64,000 nucleotides of DNA, from positions 1-64,000 of the IMG/VR virus record IMGVR_UViG_3300009155_000048, one strand, 5' to 3'. The position numbers and the translations under genes were made by a program. How positions within the stretch are numbered: position 1 is the first letter of the stretch; every line of letters starts with the position of its first letter. Below are positions 42,081-49,806 of the stretch, one piece after another. The notes under the pieces are model-generated. The model did no database searches. It was not told where the DNA came from and saw nothing but the letters and a program-made list of their open reading frames with translations. The stretch is from a virus.

Positions 42081-42169
42081 TTGTTTATGACTTTATTTAA
42101 ATATGATAATCCGTTATCCTCAATGTCCCTGGATAACTCATCAATTTTTTTGATTTTGGCGTTCTTCAT
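42077..42169 (-). CDS. 30-residue peptide upstream of NFACT-R
   Basis: MKNAKIKKIDELSRDIEDNG then L-S-Y-L-N-K-V-I-N-K. A basic amphipathic helix. TTTAATATATATA lies just before the ATG and the stop overlaps the NFACT-R start (ATGA), so it is likely translated. It may be a leader or a small partner; no family recognised. Confidence 0.5.
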   Translation of the reverse strand: MKNAKIKKIDELSRDIEDNGLSYLNKVINK

Positions 42170-42173
42170 ATTT

Positions 42174-42186
42174 TATATATATTAAA
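42174..42186 (-). promoter_or_regulatory. candidate phage promoter, TTTAATATATATA
   Basis: Minus-strand match to the recurring motif, 4 bases before the small gene that leads into NFACT-R. Confidence 0.4.
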
Positions 42187-42243
42187 TTGAAGGACAATAA
42201 AAGTTACTTAAAAACAAAAATTTAACTTTCAACTATAAAGCTT

Positions 42244-43554
42244 ATGTCTAAACTAATGAAACTTAACGAAATTCAAGACGAGTCTGTATTAAATGATATC
42301 TTTAATAATGAGATAATAATATTTGAAGATATACAAGGTAGTAAAATATATGTAAACTGGAATGGTTCCAATTTTACAATTAAATCAAAATCATTATCAT
42401 CGGATCCTATCAATATGATTGATTTAGCTATGCAAAATTATTATAATAATGCTATTAGTTTTTTTAATAATCTTGATAACAGAGTTAAAGGATTGATTAA
42501 TAAAAAATGGTGGTTTTGTTTTGAATTTTTCCCAGATAATCAACCAGCAAATATTGAATACAATAGAGTTCCTAAAAATAATTTAGTCTTAACTTCTATC
42601 TACAAAGGTAACAAATTTGATTATACCATTGATGAATTAGAAGAATATGCTAGATTACTTGATGTTGATGTAATTCCGGTAATTTTCAAAGGCAAACTAA
42701 ATGAAAAAGTTATAGAAGCAATTAAATATTTCTTAAACACAAGTGAGTCAGACTTAGAATATGTATTTGGCGAGAAGTCATTTTCTTACTTCTTCTATAA
42801 AATATTAAGTCCACAAACTCAAAATTCATTTTTGATGAATGAAGACTTTCAAAAAAATGTTGAGAAGTTAATAATAAGAATTGATGGTAAAGATGTATCA
42901 TTTGAAATTTTGAATCCATTATATAAAAGAATATCGGACACAAACTCAACAGACTTTGTTGAAATTTACACACTTATATTAGTTAATTTCTTGAATTTCT
43001 GTCAATCAATAGACTTTAATCAAATTAAAGTAAAGGGAAATAAAAGAGATGAAGTTTATATCTATTTAATTTGTAAGTTATTCAATATGTACTTATCGGA
43101 AGTAAAAGATGATATTGCTAATTTTCAATTTACTGTACCCGAATTCTTTGATAAAGATAAATTTAGAATTAACACAGAGTTGATTCCAAATAAAATGACT
43201 AAACAATTCATTTCAGAGGATAAAAAGTTTGAATATATTTTCAAAGTAATTTTAGGTAGTTTCAATAAGAAGAGAAAGAAACCAATTGGCGTATTCACAG
43301 AAGGAACAATTAACATATTTAACAATTTTGTACAAATGATACAAGAAAAAATTGATGAATTCTTTAACAAAAAAAGTGAGATTGAATTAACCAGAAGTGG
43401 ACTAATTGACTTCTCACAATGGTTTGATGTTAAATATGATGTGGATGCGGAAGAAAATGTTTATCCAGATGTATATACCGAATTAGAAAAAGGTAAGGAA
43501 AAAGATAAAAAAGGAACAAAGGGTGGAAAGTTTGGAGAATATGAAAAGAAATAA
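42244..43554 (+). CDS. hypothetical phage protein, possibly ligase-like
   Basis: 436 residues. GSKIYVNWNGSNFTIKSKSL, then WWFCFEFFPDNQPANIEY and PKNNLVLTSIYKG, resemble the strand order of RNA/DNA ligase nucleotidyltransferase domains (motif III-like F-x-F-E/F-F). The motif I lysine (K-x-D-G) is not obvious, so a covalent nucleotidyltransferase is a weak guess. The C-terminus is lysine- and glycine-rich (EKGKEKDKKGTKGGKFG). It begins MSKLMKLNEIQDES, tag-like. It heads a plus-strand unit of four overlapping genes. Confidence 0.5.
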   Translation: MSKLMKLNEIQDESVLNDIFNNEIIIFEDIQGSKIYVNWNGSNFTIKSKSLSSDPINMIDLAMQNYYNNAISFFNNLDNRVKGLINKKWWFCFEFFPDNQPANIEYNRVPKNNLVLTSIYKGNKFDYTIDELEEYARLLDVDVIPVIFKGKLNEKVIEAIKYFLNTSESDLEYVFGEKSFSYFFYKILSPQTQNSFLMNEDFQKNVEKLIIRIDGKDVSFEILNPLYKRISDTNSTDFVEIYTLILVNFLNFCQSIDFNQIKVKGNKRDEVYIYLICKLFNMYLSEVKDDIANFQFTVPEFFDKDKFRINTELIPNKMTKQFISEDKKFEYIFKVILGSFNKKRKKPIGVFTEGTINIFNNFVQMIQEKIDEFFNKKSEIELTRSGLIDFSQWFDVKYDVDAEENVYPDVYTELEKGKEKDKKGTKGGKFGEYEKK

Positions 43555-43714
43555 TATAGGTGGAGTATTTAAGGTTAATGCAACGGTAACAAAAACTATG
43601 ATTGAAGACTTAGAGAAACAACACGGGATTGATTTAGTCCAAAGATTGGAGAGTTTACTTGTTTTATTAACAGTTAGAAGACACCGAATTGAAAAAATAT
43701 TATCTAAAATTTAA
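43541..43714 (+). CDS. 57-residue protein resembling a segment of the major capsid protein
   Basis: IEDLEKQHGIDLVQRLES matches IEDIKANTGMDIVQKMES of the capsid protein at about its residue 350, with VNATVTKTM before it matching the preceding beta strand. After that it ends in a basic helix (VRRHRIEKILSKI), where the capsid protein has NELSQTISKQ. The ATG lies inside the end of the previous gene (14-base overlap); an ATG six codons earlier is also possible. The capsid segment covered is the long helix region of the HK97-type fold. Confidence 0.6.
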   Translation: MKRNNIGGVFKVNATVTKTMIEDLEKQHGIDLVQRLESLLVLLTVRRHRIEKILSKI

Positions 43715-43845
43715 TGCCATCTGCTCTTATATCAAAACCAAATAATTGGAGTATTTTATTGAAATATAAGAGAAGAGAAAAGTTGACTAAAATCTTAAAT
43801 AAAATATTAAAAACAATTTCGGTAAATTACATTATAATTGTATGA
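43714..43845 (+). CDS. 43-residue basic peptide (possible gene)
   Basis: Begins MPSALISKPNNWSILLKYKR and ends TISVNYIIIV. It shares one base with the upstream stop and its own stop overlaps the downstream ATG (ATGA). This end-to-end arrangement suggests translation, but no family is recognised. Confidence 0.4.
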   Translation: MPSALISKPNNWSILLKYKRREKLTKILNKILKTISVNYIIIV

Positions 43846-45065
43846 TCCAAGTAAAAGAGTATAAACCGAAATCTAAATACAACATAAGAAAAAAGTTAGA
43901 GTCAAAAAGATACAGTGTTCAATTTCTACCCGAACTTCTAATTCAAGAATCTCTTAATAAAAACTTCACATACAAAGAAACTAAGCTTAAAACAGCTTAT
44001 CTAATTGATATCACACACAATTTATTACTTAAATACTACTTCAAGAAAGATAACTTATTTAATCTATCATCAGTAGTTCTTAAAGAAAAATATGGTTATC
44101 TATATAACTATTATATGGACTATCTTGTTTCTAAAGACATTCTTAAACTAGTAAAAAATCACCAAAAAGGTAAAAATGCCAGAATCTATAAATTAAATGA
44201 AAAGATTATTAATGGTAAAATCACTCGATATAAAAATGAGGATTCAATCCTATTAAAGAAATACAAGAATGCTGTATCTTTAATTGAGAAACAAGATATA
44301 GACAGTAATACAATCAATCCAGATGTAAAGAGAAAATTAGTTGATGATTTATTTCATGTTCAAATTCAATTTGATAAGGCTATATTTTTCTTAGATTCAA
44401 CTCTACAAGATGTAGATATCTATAATAGAAATAAGTATAGTGTTGAATGTATAAATGATAAACACATATTCTATCACTTTGATAACTATGGCAGAATGCA
44501 CACAAATTTTACTATTTTAAAATCTTTTATTAGAAAAAATTGTCTTCTTATTAATGGAGAAGAAACCAGTGAAATTGATATCAAAAATAGTCAACCATTA
44601 TTTCTCTGTAAGTTAATAGAATCCGATGGTTTAATAATTGTCAATACTGATGAATTTGAACTTTTCAAATTTTTGACATATAATGGTAAGTTCTATCAAT
44701 ACTTAATGGATAATTCCAAGTATAGAGATAGAAAAAATGTTAAAGAAATGATTTATAAGGTTTTTTTTGGTAAGAACTTCAAAAGCAAAGGTGATGATTT
44801 ATTTAAATCATTATTTCCTACAATACATGAATTTATCAAAATCTACAAAAAAGAACATGGTGATTATAGAATTTTAGCACATGACCTTCAAAATTTAGAA
44901 AGCAATCTAATTTTTAACAAAATTGTAAAGGAGATCATGTATATATACCCTGAGGTAAATTTAATAACTATACATGATAGTATTATTTGTAATACAAAAT
45001 ATAGAGATGTGGTTGAAAAGATTTTCCACAAAAACTTAGAAAAAGAATTTCAAAAAATAATATAA
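43842..45065 (+). CDS. polymerase-like protein with reduced palm motifs
   Basis: 407 residues. Three motifs appear in the order and spacing of family A DNA polymerase / T7-type RNA polymerase palms: EIDIKNSQPLFLCKLI (motif A-like Asp, about residue 245), NVKEMIYKVFFGKNFK (motif B-like K ... F-G, about residue 300) and NLITIHDSIIC (motif C-like H-D-S, about residue 380). The N-terminal 200 residues are basic and helical, with no exonuclease motif. It is half the size of a normal polymerase. It could be a primase-like or template-independent enzyme, or an inactive relic. Similar unnamed proteins are known from Bacteroidota mobile elements, as I recall. Confidence 0.55.
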   Translation: MIQVKEYKPKSKYNIRKKLESKRYSVQFLPELLIQESLNKNFTYKETKLKTAYLIDITHNLLLKYYFKKDNLFNLSSVVLKEKYGYLYNYYMDYLVSKDILKLVKNHQKGKNARIYKLNEKIINGKITRYKNEDSILLKKYKNAVSLIEKQDIDSNTINPDVKRKLVDDLFHVQIQFDKAIFFLDSTLQDVDIYNRNKYSVECINDKHIFYHFDNYGRMHTNFTILKSFIRKNCLLINGEETSEIDIKNSQPLFLCKLIESDGLIIVNTDEFELFKFLTYNGKFYQYLMDNSKYRDRKNVKEMIYKVFFGKNFKSKGDDLFKSLFPTIHEFIKIYKKEHGDYRILAHDLQNLESNLIFNKIVKEIMYIYPEVNLITIHDSIICNTKYRDVVEKIFHKNLEKEFQKII

Positions 45066-45069
45066 TATA

Positions 45070-45240
45070 ATGAAAAACTACGGGTTATACACAAAAGAAA
45101 GAGGAGATAGAGTTGTTGAGATAATTAATAGAGTTCAAGCGGAAACACTTGAAGAAGCTATTATAATCTTTTCTAAAATAAAGAAACTTACTAAGAAAAA
45201 TATCATAGATATTTTTGACGTTAAAGAGATAACCAAATAA
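45070..45240 (+). CDS. 56-residue hypothetical protein
   Basis: MKNYGLYTKERGDRVVEIIN then VQAETLEEAIIIFSKIKKL. A small alpha/beta pattern seen in many short phage proteins; A-x-T-L-E-E-A is a typical turn-helix. The stop codon lies inside the loop of the terminator that follows. It starts 4 bases after the polymerase-like gene, so it is co-transcribed. Confidence 0.55.
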   Translation: MKNYGLYTKERGDRVVEIINRVQAETLEEAIIIFSKIKKLTKKNIIDIFDVKEITK

Positions 45241-45254
45241 GGTTATCTTTTTTA
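45227..45254 (+). terminator. terminator overlapping a stop codon
   Basis: AGATAACC pairs with GGTTATCT and is followed by TTTTT. The stop TAA is in the loop. Confidence 0.75.
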
Positions 45255-45261
45255 ATATATA
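45251..45261 (+). promoter_or_regulatory. candidate phage promoter, TTTAATATATA
   Basis: Directly after the terminator and 6 bases before the next ATG, so the following gene is a new unit. Confidence 0.4.
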
Positions 45262-45267
45262 CCTGAT

Positions 45268-45843
45268 ATGTTTAATCTATCAGATCCAAATATTTCCTAC
45301 TTACTCATATCACCAGAAAAAAGTGATAATCTACCTTCAGATAATAATTTAAATTGTGAGAAGGTTTGTAGTATTTTATACTCTAAAGATTATACCATAA
45401 TACCAGTAACCGGATATTATGAGAATAAATATGAAAAGTCTTTTATTGCAATAAGCTCTAATGATGATAATGATTCTCTAAGATTTGATGCGATTTATTT
45501 AATGGATAAATTTGACCAAGATGCTGTTATAGTTAAATATAAAGGCGATGAAATAGCAACAAAAGTAGAATCTACCGGAACAGAAAAACCAATGAGTGTT
45601 GCCATTTATGACTCCGACTTAAAAAATAAAACTTATCTATATAACGGTGTTTCTTTTTCATTTGTAGAAAAGAAAAGATACTTTTTCCCAAAGAAAAAAG
45701 AAGACCTAAAAAACGGAATGATTGTTGAGTTCTTTAATAATAATAAATGGATACAAAGACAAGTAATTAACATTGAATCGGAATATGAAAAAATGTTTAA
45801 ATTACTTATAAAATATGAGAAAATAAGAGTAGAATGTAAATAA
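45268..45843 (+). CDS. DUF3293-like protein
   Basis: 191 residues. NLNCEKVCSILYSKDYTIIP ... VTGYYENKYEKSFIAI ... DKFDQDAVIVKYKGD resembles the DUF3293 family (N ... L ... G-Y ... E-x-S-F-x-V ... Q-x-x-V/I). That family has no known activity. The C-terminal 60 residues (FFPKKKEDLKNGMIVEFFNN) look like a separate small beta barrel. It is a single gene bounded by a terminator on each side. Confidence 0.5.
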   Translation: MFNLSDPNISYLLISPEKSDNLPSDNNLNCEKVCSILYSKDYTIIPVTGYYENKYEKSFIAISSNDDNDSLRFDAIYLMDKFDQDAVIVKYKGDEIATKVESTGTEKPMSVAIYDSDLKNKTYLYNGVSFSFVEKKRYFFPKKKEDLKNGMIVEFFNNNKWIQRQVINIESEYEKMFKLLIKYEKIRVECK

Positions 45844-45845
45844 AA

Positions 45846-45875
45846 AAGAGAGTTAAATTAATTTAACTCTCTTTT
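45846..45875. terminator. bidirectional terminator
   Basis: GAGAGTTAAATTAATTTAAC continuing to TCTC is a near-perfect palindrome with A- and T-runs outside. It serves two convergent genes. Confidence 0.8.
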
Positions 45876-45879
45876 TCTT

Positions 45880-46623
45880 TTATTGATATTTATTAATCAT
45901 TCCAATTTTTGGAACCATAATATTAATATGACCTTGTAATTTATTGACATCACCATCTTGATAGAAATCATAAATTTTTTTATTTCTTTCTTCAAGTGAA
46001 GTATCTAAGGGTTCCTTACTATGACCAAAGTGATACCCAGTAAACTCCATCTGTTTGTAGTTTAACATTTTCATTATTTTCATATCTTGAAATTTATTCT
46101 CATATCCAATTCCGATAAAATCTTCATTCCATCCACCAATTTTAAATATAGATTCTTTTTTGAAAAGAGATATACCATCAACCATGCTATTCTTAAACCC
46201 AGGTCTCTTAATATTCAAGATGTTATTTATATCAATAACAGATTCTTGTGGAGTTAAATTGATAATATTTGTAGTTGGAATAACACAATCACAATTATCC
46301 AAAGATTGTAATGAAGCAATTAAATCATTTGGGTTCATAATAAAATCAGCATCACCAAATATAACAACCGGCGACATCGCTCTTCTCAATCCAACATTGT
46401 AAGCCCAAGATTTATTAAATGGAACTTCACTCTCAATGAAAATATGAGAGGCTCTTAGATTTAGATTTTTAATTTTAGAATGTTTATCCTGTTCAACAAC
46501 AATAACATCCACACCTTGAAATCCAGAAAGCCAATCAATTACTCTTCTTAGAGAAATAATTCTATCAGGTCTATACTTAAATGGAATTATATATGTAAAC
46601 TTGGGGATATAAGTATTTTGCAT
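45880..46623 (-). CDS. family 2-like glycosyltransferase (GT-A fold)
   Basis: 247 residues. FTYIIPFKYRPDRIISLRRV is the usual GT-A start, VVIFGDADFIM holds the D-x-D-like metal motif near residue 92, and KIGGWNEDFIGIGYENKFQD is the acceptor-side G-G-W-N-E-D-F motif of galactosyltransferase-like enzymes. It transfers a sugar to an unknown acceptor: phage DNA bases, host surface glycan or a virion protein. T4-like phages use such enzymes to glucosylate modified DNA, but no base-modifying hydroxymethylase is visible here. A TATAAATA box lies about 20 bases upstream. Confidence 0.8.
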   Translation of the reverse strand: MQNTYIPKFTYIIPFKYRPDRIISLRRVIDWLSGFQGVDVIVVEQDKHSKIKNLNLRASHIFIESEVPFNKSWAYNVGLRRAMSPVVIFGDADFIMNPNDLIASLQSLDNCDCVIPTTNIINLTPQESVIDINNILNIKRPGFKNSMVDGISLFKKESIFKIGGWNEDFIGIGYENKFQDMKIMKMLNYKQMEFTGYHFGHSKEPLDTSLEERNKKIYDFYQDGDVNKLQGHINIMVPKIGMINKYQ

Positions 46624-46640
46624 GCAATTTTTTTATTTTT

Positions 46641-46648
46641 TATTTATA
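46641..46648 (-). promoter_or_regulatory. T4-late-like box TATAAATA before the glycosyltransferase
   Basis: Minus-strand TATAAATAAAAAAT, 18 bases before the ATG, as at 18219, 28545 and 37173. Confidence 0.3.
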
Positions 46649-46667
46649 TAATGATATTTGAATTTTG

Positions 46668-46699
46668 TTTGATATATTCAAATAAATAACCTATATTTG
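46668..46699 (+). promoter_or_regulatory. Bacteroidota-type promoter
   Basis: TTTG, a 20-base spacer, then TATATTTG. It fits the host-type consensus apart from one extra spacer base, and implies a start codon after about 46705. Confidence 0.5.
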
Positions 46700-46717
46700 C
46701 TGTTTATATATAATTAT

Positions 46718-47278
46718 ATGATTGATTTATCCAAAGGACTAAGTTTATTTATATCAAATGATAACCAAATTGAACTATGTTTATCCAGTCTGACTAACTT
46801 TTTATCAGAAGAATACACAGTTTTAACTTTCTCTTTTGGCAAAGATAAATTTGGATTATCACCAACAGAAGATAACTTTAAAGAACAAGTTAAAAAGAAT
46901 CTCTTTAGAGTTGAAATGCTAGTAGTTCACCTTAACTATAAATTAAAGAATTATACTGACTTTTTCAATTTTTTAACAAGTTTAAATCTTATAGTCTTTA
47001 TAGTGACACCACGATCTAAATCAGATATTTTGTTAGATAACTCCGGTAGTTACATTAGAAACTTCTATGAGGTTAAAGATAATCCAGATTATTTAACATC
47101 AAGTCTTAAAAGGTTTTCAAATCTAACAATTACAAATATTGATTTGGATTCTTTACCCGATAAATATTTAATCAAAAATATTAATACTGATGAAGAGTTC
47201 ACAGTAAGTCAATATAAGAAATCTTATATTAGAGATAAGAAAATTGACATTTTTTTAGATGATAATGACCAGGATTAA
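46718..47278 (+). CDS. hypothetical protein
   Basis: 186 residues from MIDLSKGLSLFISNDNQIEL. An earlier ATG in frame lies inside the promoter and is rejected. Mixed alpha/beta (TVLTFSFGKDKFGLSPTEDN; LNLIVFIVTPRSKSDILLDN), possibly a small Rossmann-like domain, without a recognisable P-loop or catalytic residue. The end is acidic (IFLDDNDQD). It is followed after 44 bases by the peptidase paralogue. Confidence 0.5.
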   Translation: MIDLSKGLSLFISNDNQIELCLSSLTNFLSEEYTVLTFSFGKDKFGLSPTEDNFKEQVKKNLFRVEMLVVHLNYKLKNYTDFFNFLTSLNLIVFIVTPRSKSDILLDNSGSYIRNFYEVKDNPDYLTSSLKRFSNLTITNIDLDSLPDKYLIKNINTDEEFTVSQYKKSYIRDKKIDIFLDDNDQD

Positions 47279-47322
47279 AAAATTATCCTTATCTTTGTTT
47301 TATATACATAACAATTCTATAA

Positions 47323-48417
47323 ATGAGAGTTAGAAGAAAGTTCCTACAATTGACCAGTCAGACAGTTCCATATGGAACAGAATCTAAAATTAGAAAATTT
47401 CTACCAAAAGGAATAAGTAAAGACCAACATGGTAACTATTTTATGACAATTGGTGATAATTTCACCACTATGTTTACTTGCCACTTAGATACGGCTTGTA
47501 AATATGATAAGCCTGTTAAACACGTTCAAACAGATAATCTGATAATGACTGATGGCTCAACCATCTTAGGTGCTGATGATAAAGCCGGAATGACCGTTCT
47601 ACTCTATATGATTGAGAAAAAAGTACCAGGACTATATTATTTTTTTATAGGTGAGGAAGTTGGGTGTATTGGTAGCTCAAACTTATCAATGACTTTTGAT
47701 TGGACGAACATCACAAAAGTAGTCTCATTTGACCGAAGAGGCACCAAATCAATTATTACCGAACAGTTTTGTGGCAGATGTTGTTCAGATGAATTTGCTC
47801 AAGCATTAGCCGATGAACTAAATTCAACCGGTCTAGGATTAGAAATGGAACCAGATGATACTGGCATATTAACGGATTCAGCACAATTTGTTGATTTAGT
47901 TCATGAATGTACAAACATATCAGTTGGATATTGGAATGAACACACAACCAATGAGATACAAGATATTGAATTTTTATCTAGATTGTGTAGAGCCGTTGTT
48001 AAAATTGATTGGGAATCTCTTCCTATATTCAGACAACCAGGTGATGATGATTGTGGCATCTGGGAAGAAGATGAAGTTGAAGTTCTTGATGATGAATATA
48101 CAGAAAGTGTATTTACATATATCTCAGAAGATAGTGTTACTAAAAAAATGTATATATCTAAAACTTGGATAGAGTGTGAAAAAGACTTAATCAACAAGAT
48201 GTTGTTACAAAAAGGATATACACCAAAGTTAATAATTTGGGATGGCACTTCTTGTTATTGTCAAGAGCATGAGTCATATGATTTTATAGGAAATAGACAG
48301 GATTTAATAAATTTTATTCCCGAACTACAATATATACCATATTCACATTTGAAGTCTAATGTTAAATTAGGTAAAGACTATACAAAACTATCAAAAATCG
48401 CCGAATATGCAAACTAA
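47323..48417 (+). CDS. M20/M28/M42-like metallopeptidase, second paralogue
   Basis: 364 residues. FTCHLDTACK, TILGADDKAGMTVLLYM, FFIGEEVGCIGSS, VSFDRRGTKS, LTDSAQFVDLV and YWNEHTTNE correspond point by point to the domain at 40035-41678. The N-terminal phage module of that protein is missing. The last 120 residues are a different alpha/beta tail (YISEDSVTKKMYISKTWIEC). The zinc-ligand set is complete enough to be active. Its 3' end overlaps the HAD gene by 11 bases. Confidence 0.8.
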   Translation: MRVRRKFLQLTSQTVPYGTESKIRKFLPKGISKDQHGNYFMTIGDNFTTMFTCHLDTACKYDKPVKHVQTDNLIMTDGSTILGADDKAGMTVLLYMIEKKVPGLYYFFIGEEVGCIGSSNLSMTFDWTNITKVVSFDRRGTKSIITEQFCGRCCSDEFAQALADELNSTGLGLEMEPDDTGILTDSAQFVDLVHECTNISVGYWNEHTTNEIQDIEFLSRLCRAVVKIDWESLPIFRQPGDDDCGIWEEDEVEVLDDEYTESVFTYISEDSVTKKMYISKTWIECEKDLINKMLLQKGYTPKLIIWDGTSCYCQEHESYDFIGNRQDLINFIPELQYIPYSHLKSNVKLGKDYTKLSKIAEYAN

Positions 48418-48988
48418 ATCTATTATACTTGACTTATATGGTACTTTATTATACTCCGAGTATAAAGCTAGACCTTATCTAAACTTATTTAAGAATATAG
48501 GTCTAACCAAAGAAGAAATGAACTATTGGGCGGATAAAGTCATGACCAAAAATTATTCATATCTACAAGAGATTGTAGAAGAAATAAAACCAGGCCAATT
48601 TGTATATACATCACAATTAGAACATGATATAAAATTAGAAATTGAGTCAACACACTTATTTGATGATACTATTCAAGTATTAGAAACTCTTTCTAAAAGG
48701 TATAAACTCTATCTATTATCAAATATTGCTACTCCATATAAAGAGTGTGTGTTTAATTTAGGTATTGATAAATACTTTGATAAGATATTCTTTTCCTGTG
48801 ATATTGGATACAGAAAACCCCAACCCGAAGCCTTTGAAATGGTCATAAAACATAGCGGTTTACAACCTAAACAATTACTTATGATTGGGGATAGTCAGAG
48901 ATCTGATTATGAAGGTGCCTTAAATTCTGGAGTTAAAGCAGTACTTAAAAACAAGCCTCTCAATCTGATACTATCAGAGATTAACTAA
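48407..48988 (+). CDS. HAD-like phosphatase
   Basis: 193 residues. Motif I is IILDLYGTLLYS: the nucleophile Asp is kept, but the second Asp of D-x-D is Tyr, as in 2-haloacid dehalogenases. Motif II is LLSN, motif III GYRKPQPEAFEMV, and motif IV LMIGDSQRSDYEGA. The fold and order match small HAD hydrolases of the phosphoglycolate phosphatase type. Substrate unknown; loss of the general acid Asp may mean altered chemistry. It overlaps the peptidase gene and converges on the small gene at 48981. Confidence 0.8.
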   Translation: MQTKSIILDLYGTLLYSEYKARPYLNLFKNIGLTKEEMNYWADKVMTKNYSYLQEIVEEIKPGQFVYTSQLEHDIKLEIESTHLFDDTIQVLETLSKRYKLYLLSNIATPYKECVFNLGIDKYFDKIFFSCDIGYRKPQPEAFEMVIKHSGLQPKQLLMIGDSQRSDYEGALNSGVKAVLKNKPLNLILSEIN

Positions 48989-49175
48989 GAATAATACCTG
49001 GATTTTTATATCCTTTTTGTTCTACAATCTCCAATAGTTGATTAGGACTTAAATTAGTTTTATCCCAACCTTTCTTTCTTGCATATTCGGAAATAAATTT
49101 CTCTCTCAACATATTAACATCATCAGTTGATAAATTGTTAGTTGATTTAATTAATTTTTCATTATCGCTTTGCAT
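48981..49175 (-). CDS. 64-residue hypothetical protein
   Basis: MQSDNEKLIKSTNNLSTDDV then REKFISEYARKKGWDKTNLS and LLEIVEQKGYKNPGIILS. Mostly helical with a conserved-looking W-D-K-x-N-L-S-P-x-Q-L turn. It is a small single gene; short proteins with the same layout are frequent in Bacteroidota phages, but no function is known. Its 3' end overlaps the HAD gene by 8 bases. Confidence 0.55.
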   Translation of the reverse strand: MQSDNEKLIKSTNNLSTDDVNMLREKFISEYARKKGWDKTNLSPNQLLEIVEQKGYKNPGIILS

Positions 49176-49242
49176 ATTTACTTTTTATTTTTGTAAAAGT
49201 ATATATTAAGAGTTTAACCTTGGAAATTCCAAAAATTTTCCA

Positions 49243-49250
49243 TATATTTG
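49243..49250 (+). promoter_or_regulatory. possible Bacteroidota -7 element TATATTTG
   Basis: TATATTTG with a partial -33 (CTTG, 20-base spacer) only 5 bases before the ATG of the next gene. If used, the message would be nearly leaderless. Confidence 0.3.
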
Positions 49251-49254
49251 TAGT

Positions 49255-49776
49255 ATGGTTATCAAGATAAGAGGCATATTAGAATTTAGTCCAGAGGATG
49301 TGACCAGAAAACACAGAAATCAATCCTCTTGGAAAAGAGTTGCTATCATCAAAACTGATTGTGACTTAGACCGATACTATGCTTGGTTTTTAAAGAAAAG
49401 ATTCAATCTAGAATTAAATAAGAATCTTAGAGGTACTCACGTTACTTTTATCAATGATAAATTTGAAAAAGGTATATTTGACCAATTTGCTCCTCTTTTT
49501 AATGGTAAAGAAATAAATTTCTACATAGAAACCGAACCAAGATCTAATGGTGAGCATTGGTGGTTGAGAGTTCACTGTCCAGAAGCAGAGTCTATAAGAG
49601 AACTTATGGGTTTAAGTAGAGATCCATACTTTGGATTACACTTAACATTAGGACACGCTAATGAAAAATACATAGCTCACTCTGAATACATTACCGAACA
49701 ATGTAAGAGATTTGAGATAATTTCTAACGAACCTCGTAGACCACTCAATGAGCATGAAATAATAGAGTTCAAGTAA
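49255..49776 (+). CDS. 2H phosphoesterase (LigT / Acb1-like fold)
   Basis: 173 residues with two H-x-T motifs: GTHVTFIND (His62/Thr64) and FGLHLTLGHAN (His129/Thr131), each at the end of a strand. That pair defines the 2H phosphoesterase superfamily, which opens cyclic or 2'-5' phosphodiesters. T4 57B (Acb1), an anti-CBASS enzyme that degrades cyclic oligonucleotide signals, belongs to this fold and has similar size and motif spacing as far as I recall. Anti-defence activity is therefore a reasonable hypothesis; RNA-end processing is the alternative. Confidence 0.75.
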   Translation: MVIKIRGILEFSPEDVTRKHRNQSSWKRVAIIKTDCDLDRYYAWFLKKRFNLELNKNLRGTHVTFINDKFEKGIFDQFAPLFNGKEINFYIETEPRSNGEHWWLRVHCPEAESIRELMGLSRDPYFGLHLTLGHANEKYIAHSEYITEQCKRFEIISNEPRRPLNEHEIIEFK

Positions 49777-49796
49777 ACAAACTTGAACTCTTTTTA
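49764..49796 (+). terminator. terminator overlapping the end of the 2H gene
   Basis: AGAGTTCAAGT pairs with ACTTGAACTCT, followed by TTTTT. The stop codon of the 2H gene is in the stem-loop. Confidence 0.7.
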
Positions 49797-49806
49797 TATC
49801 ATGACT

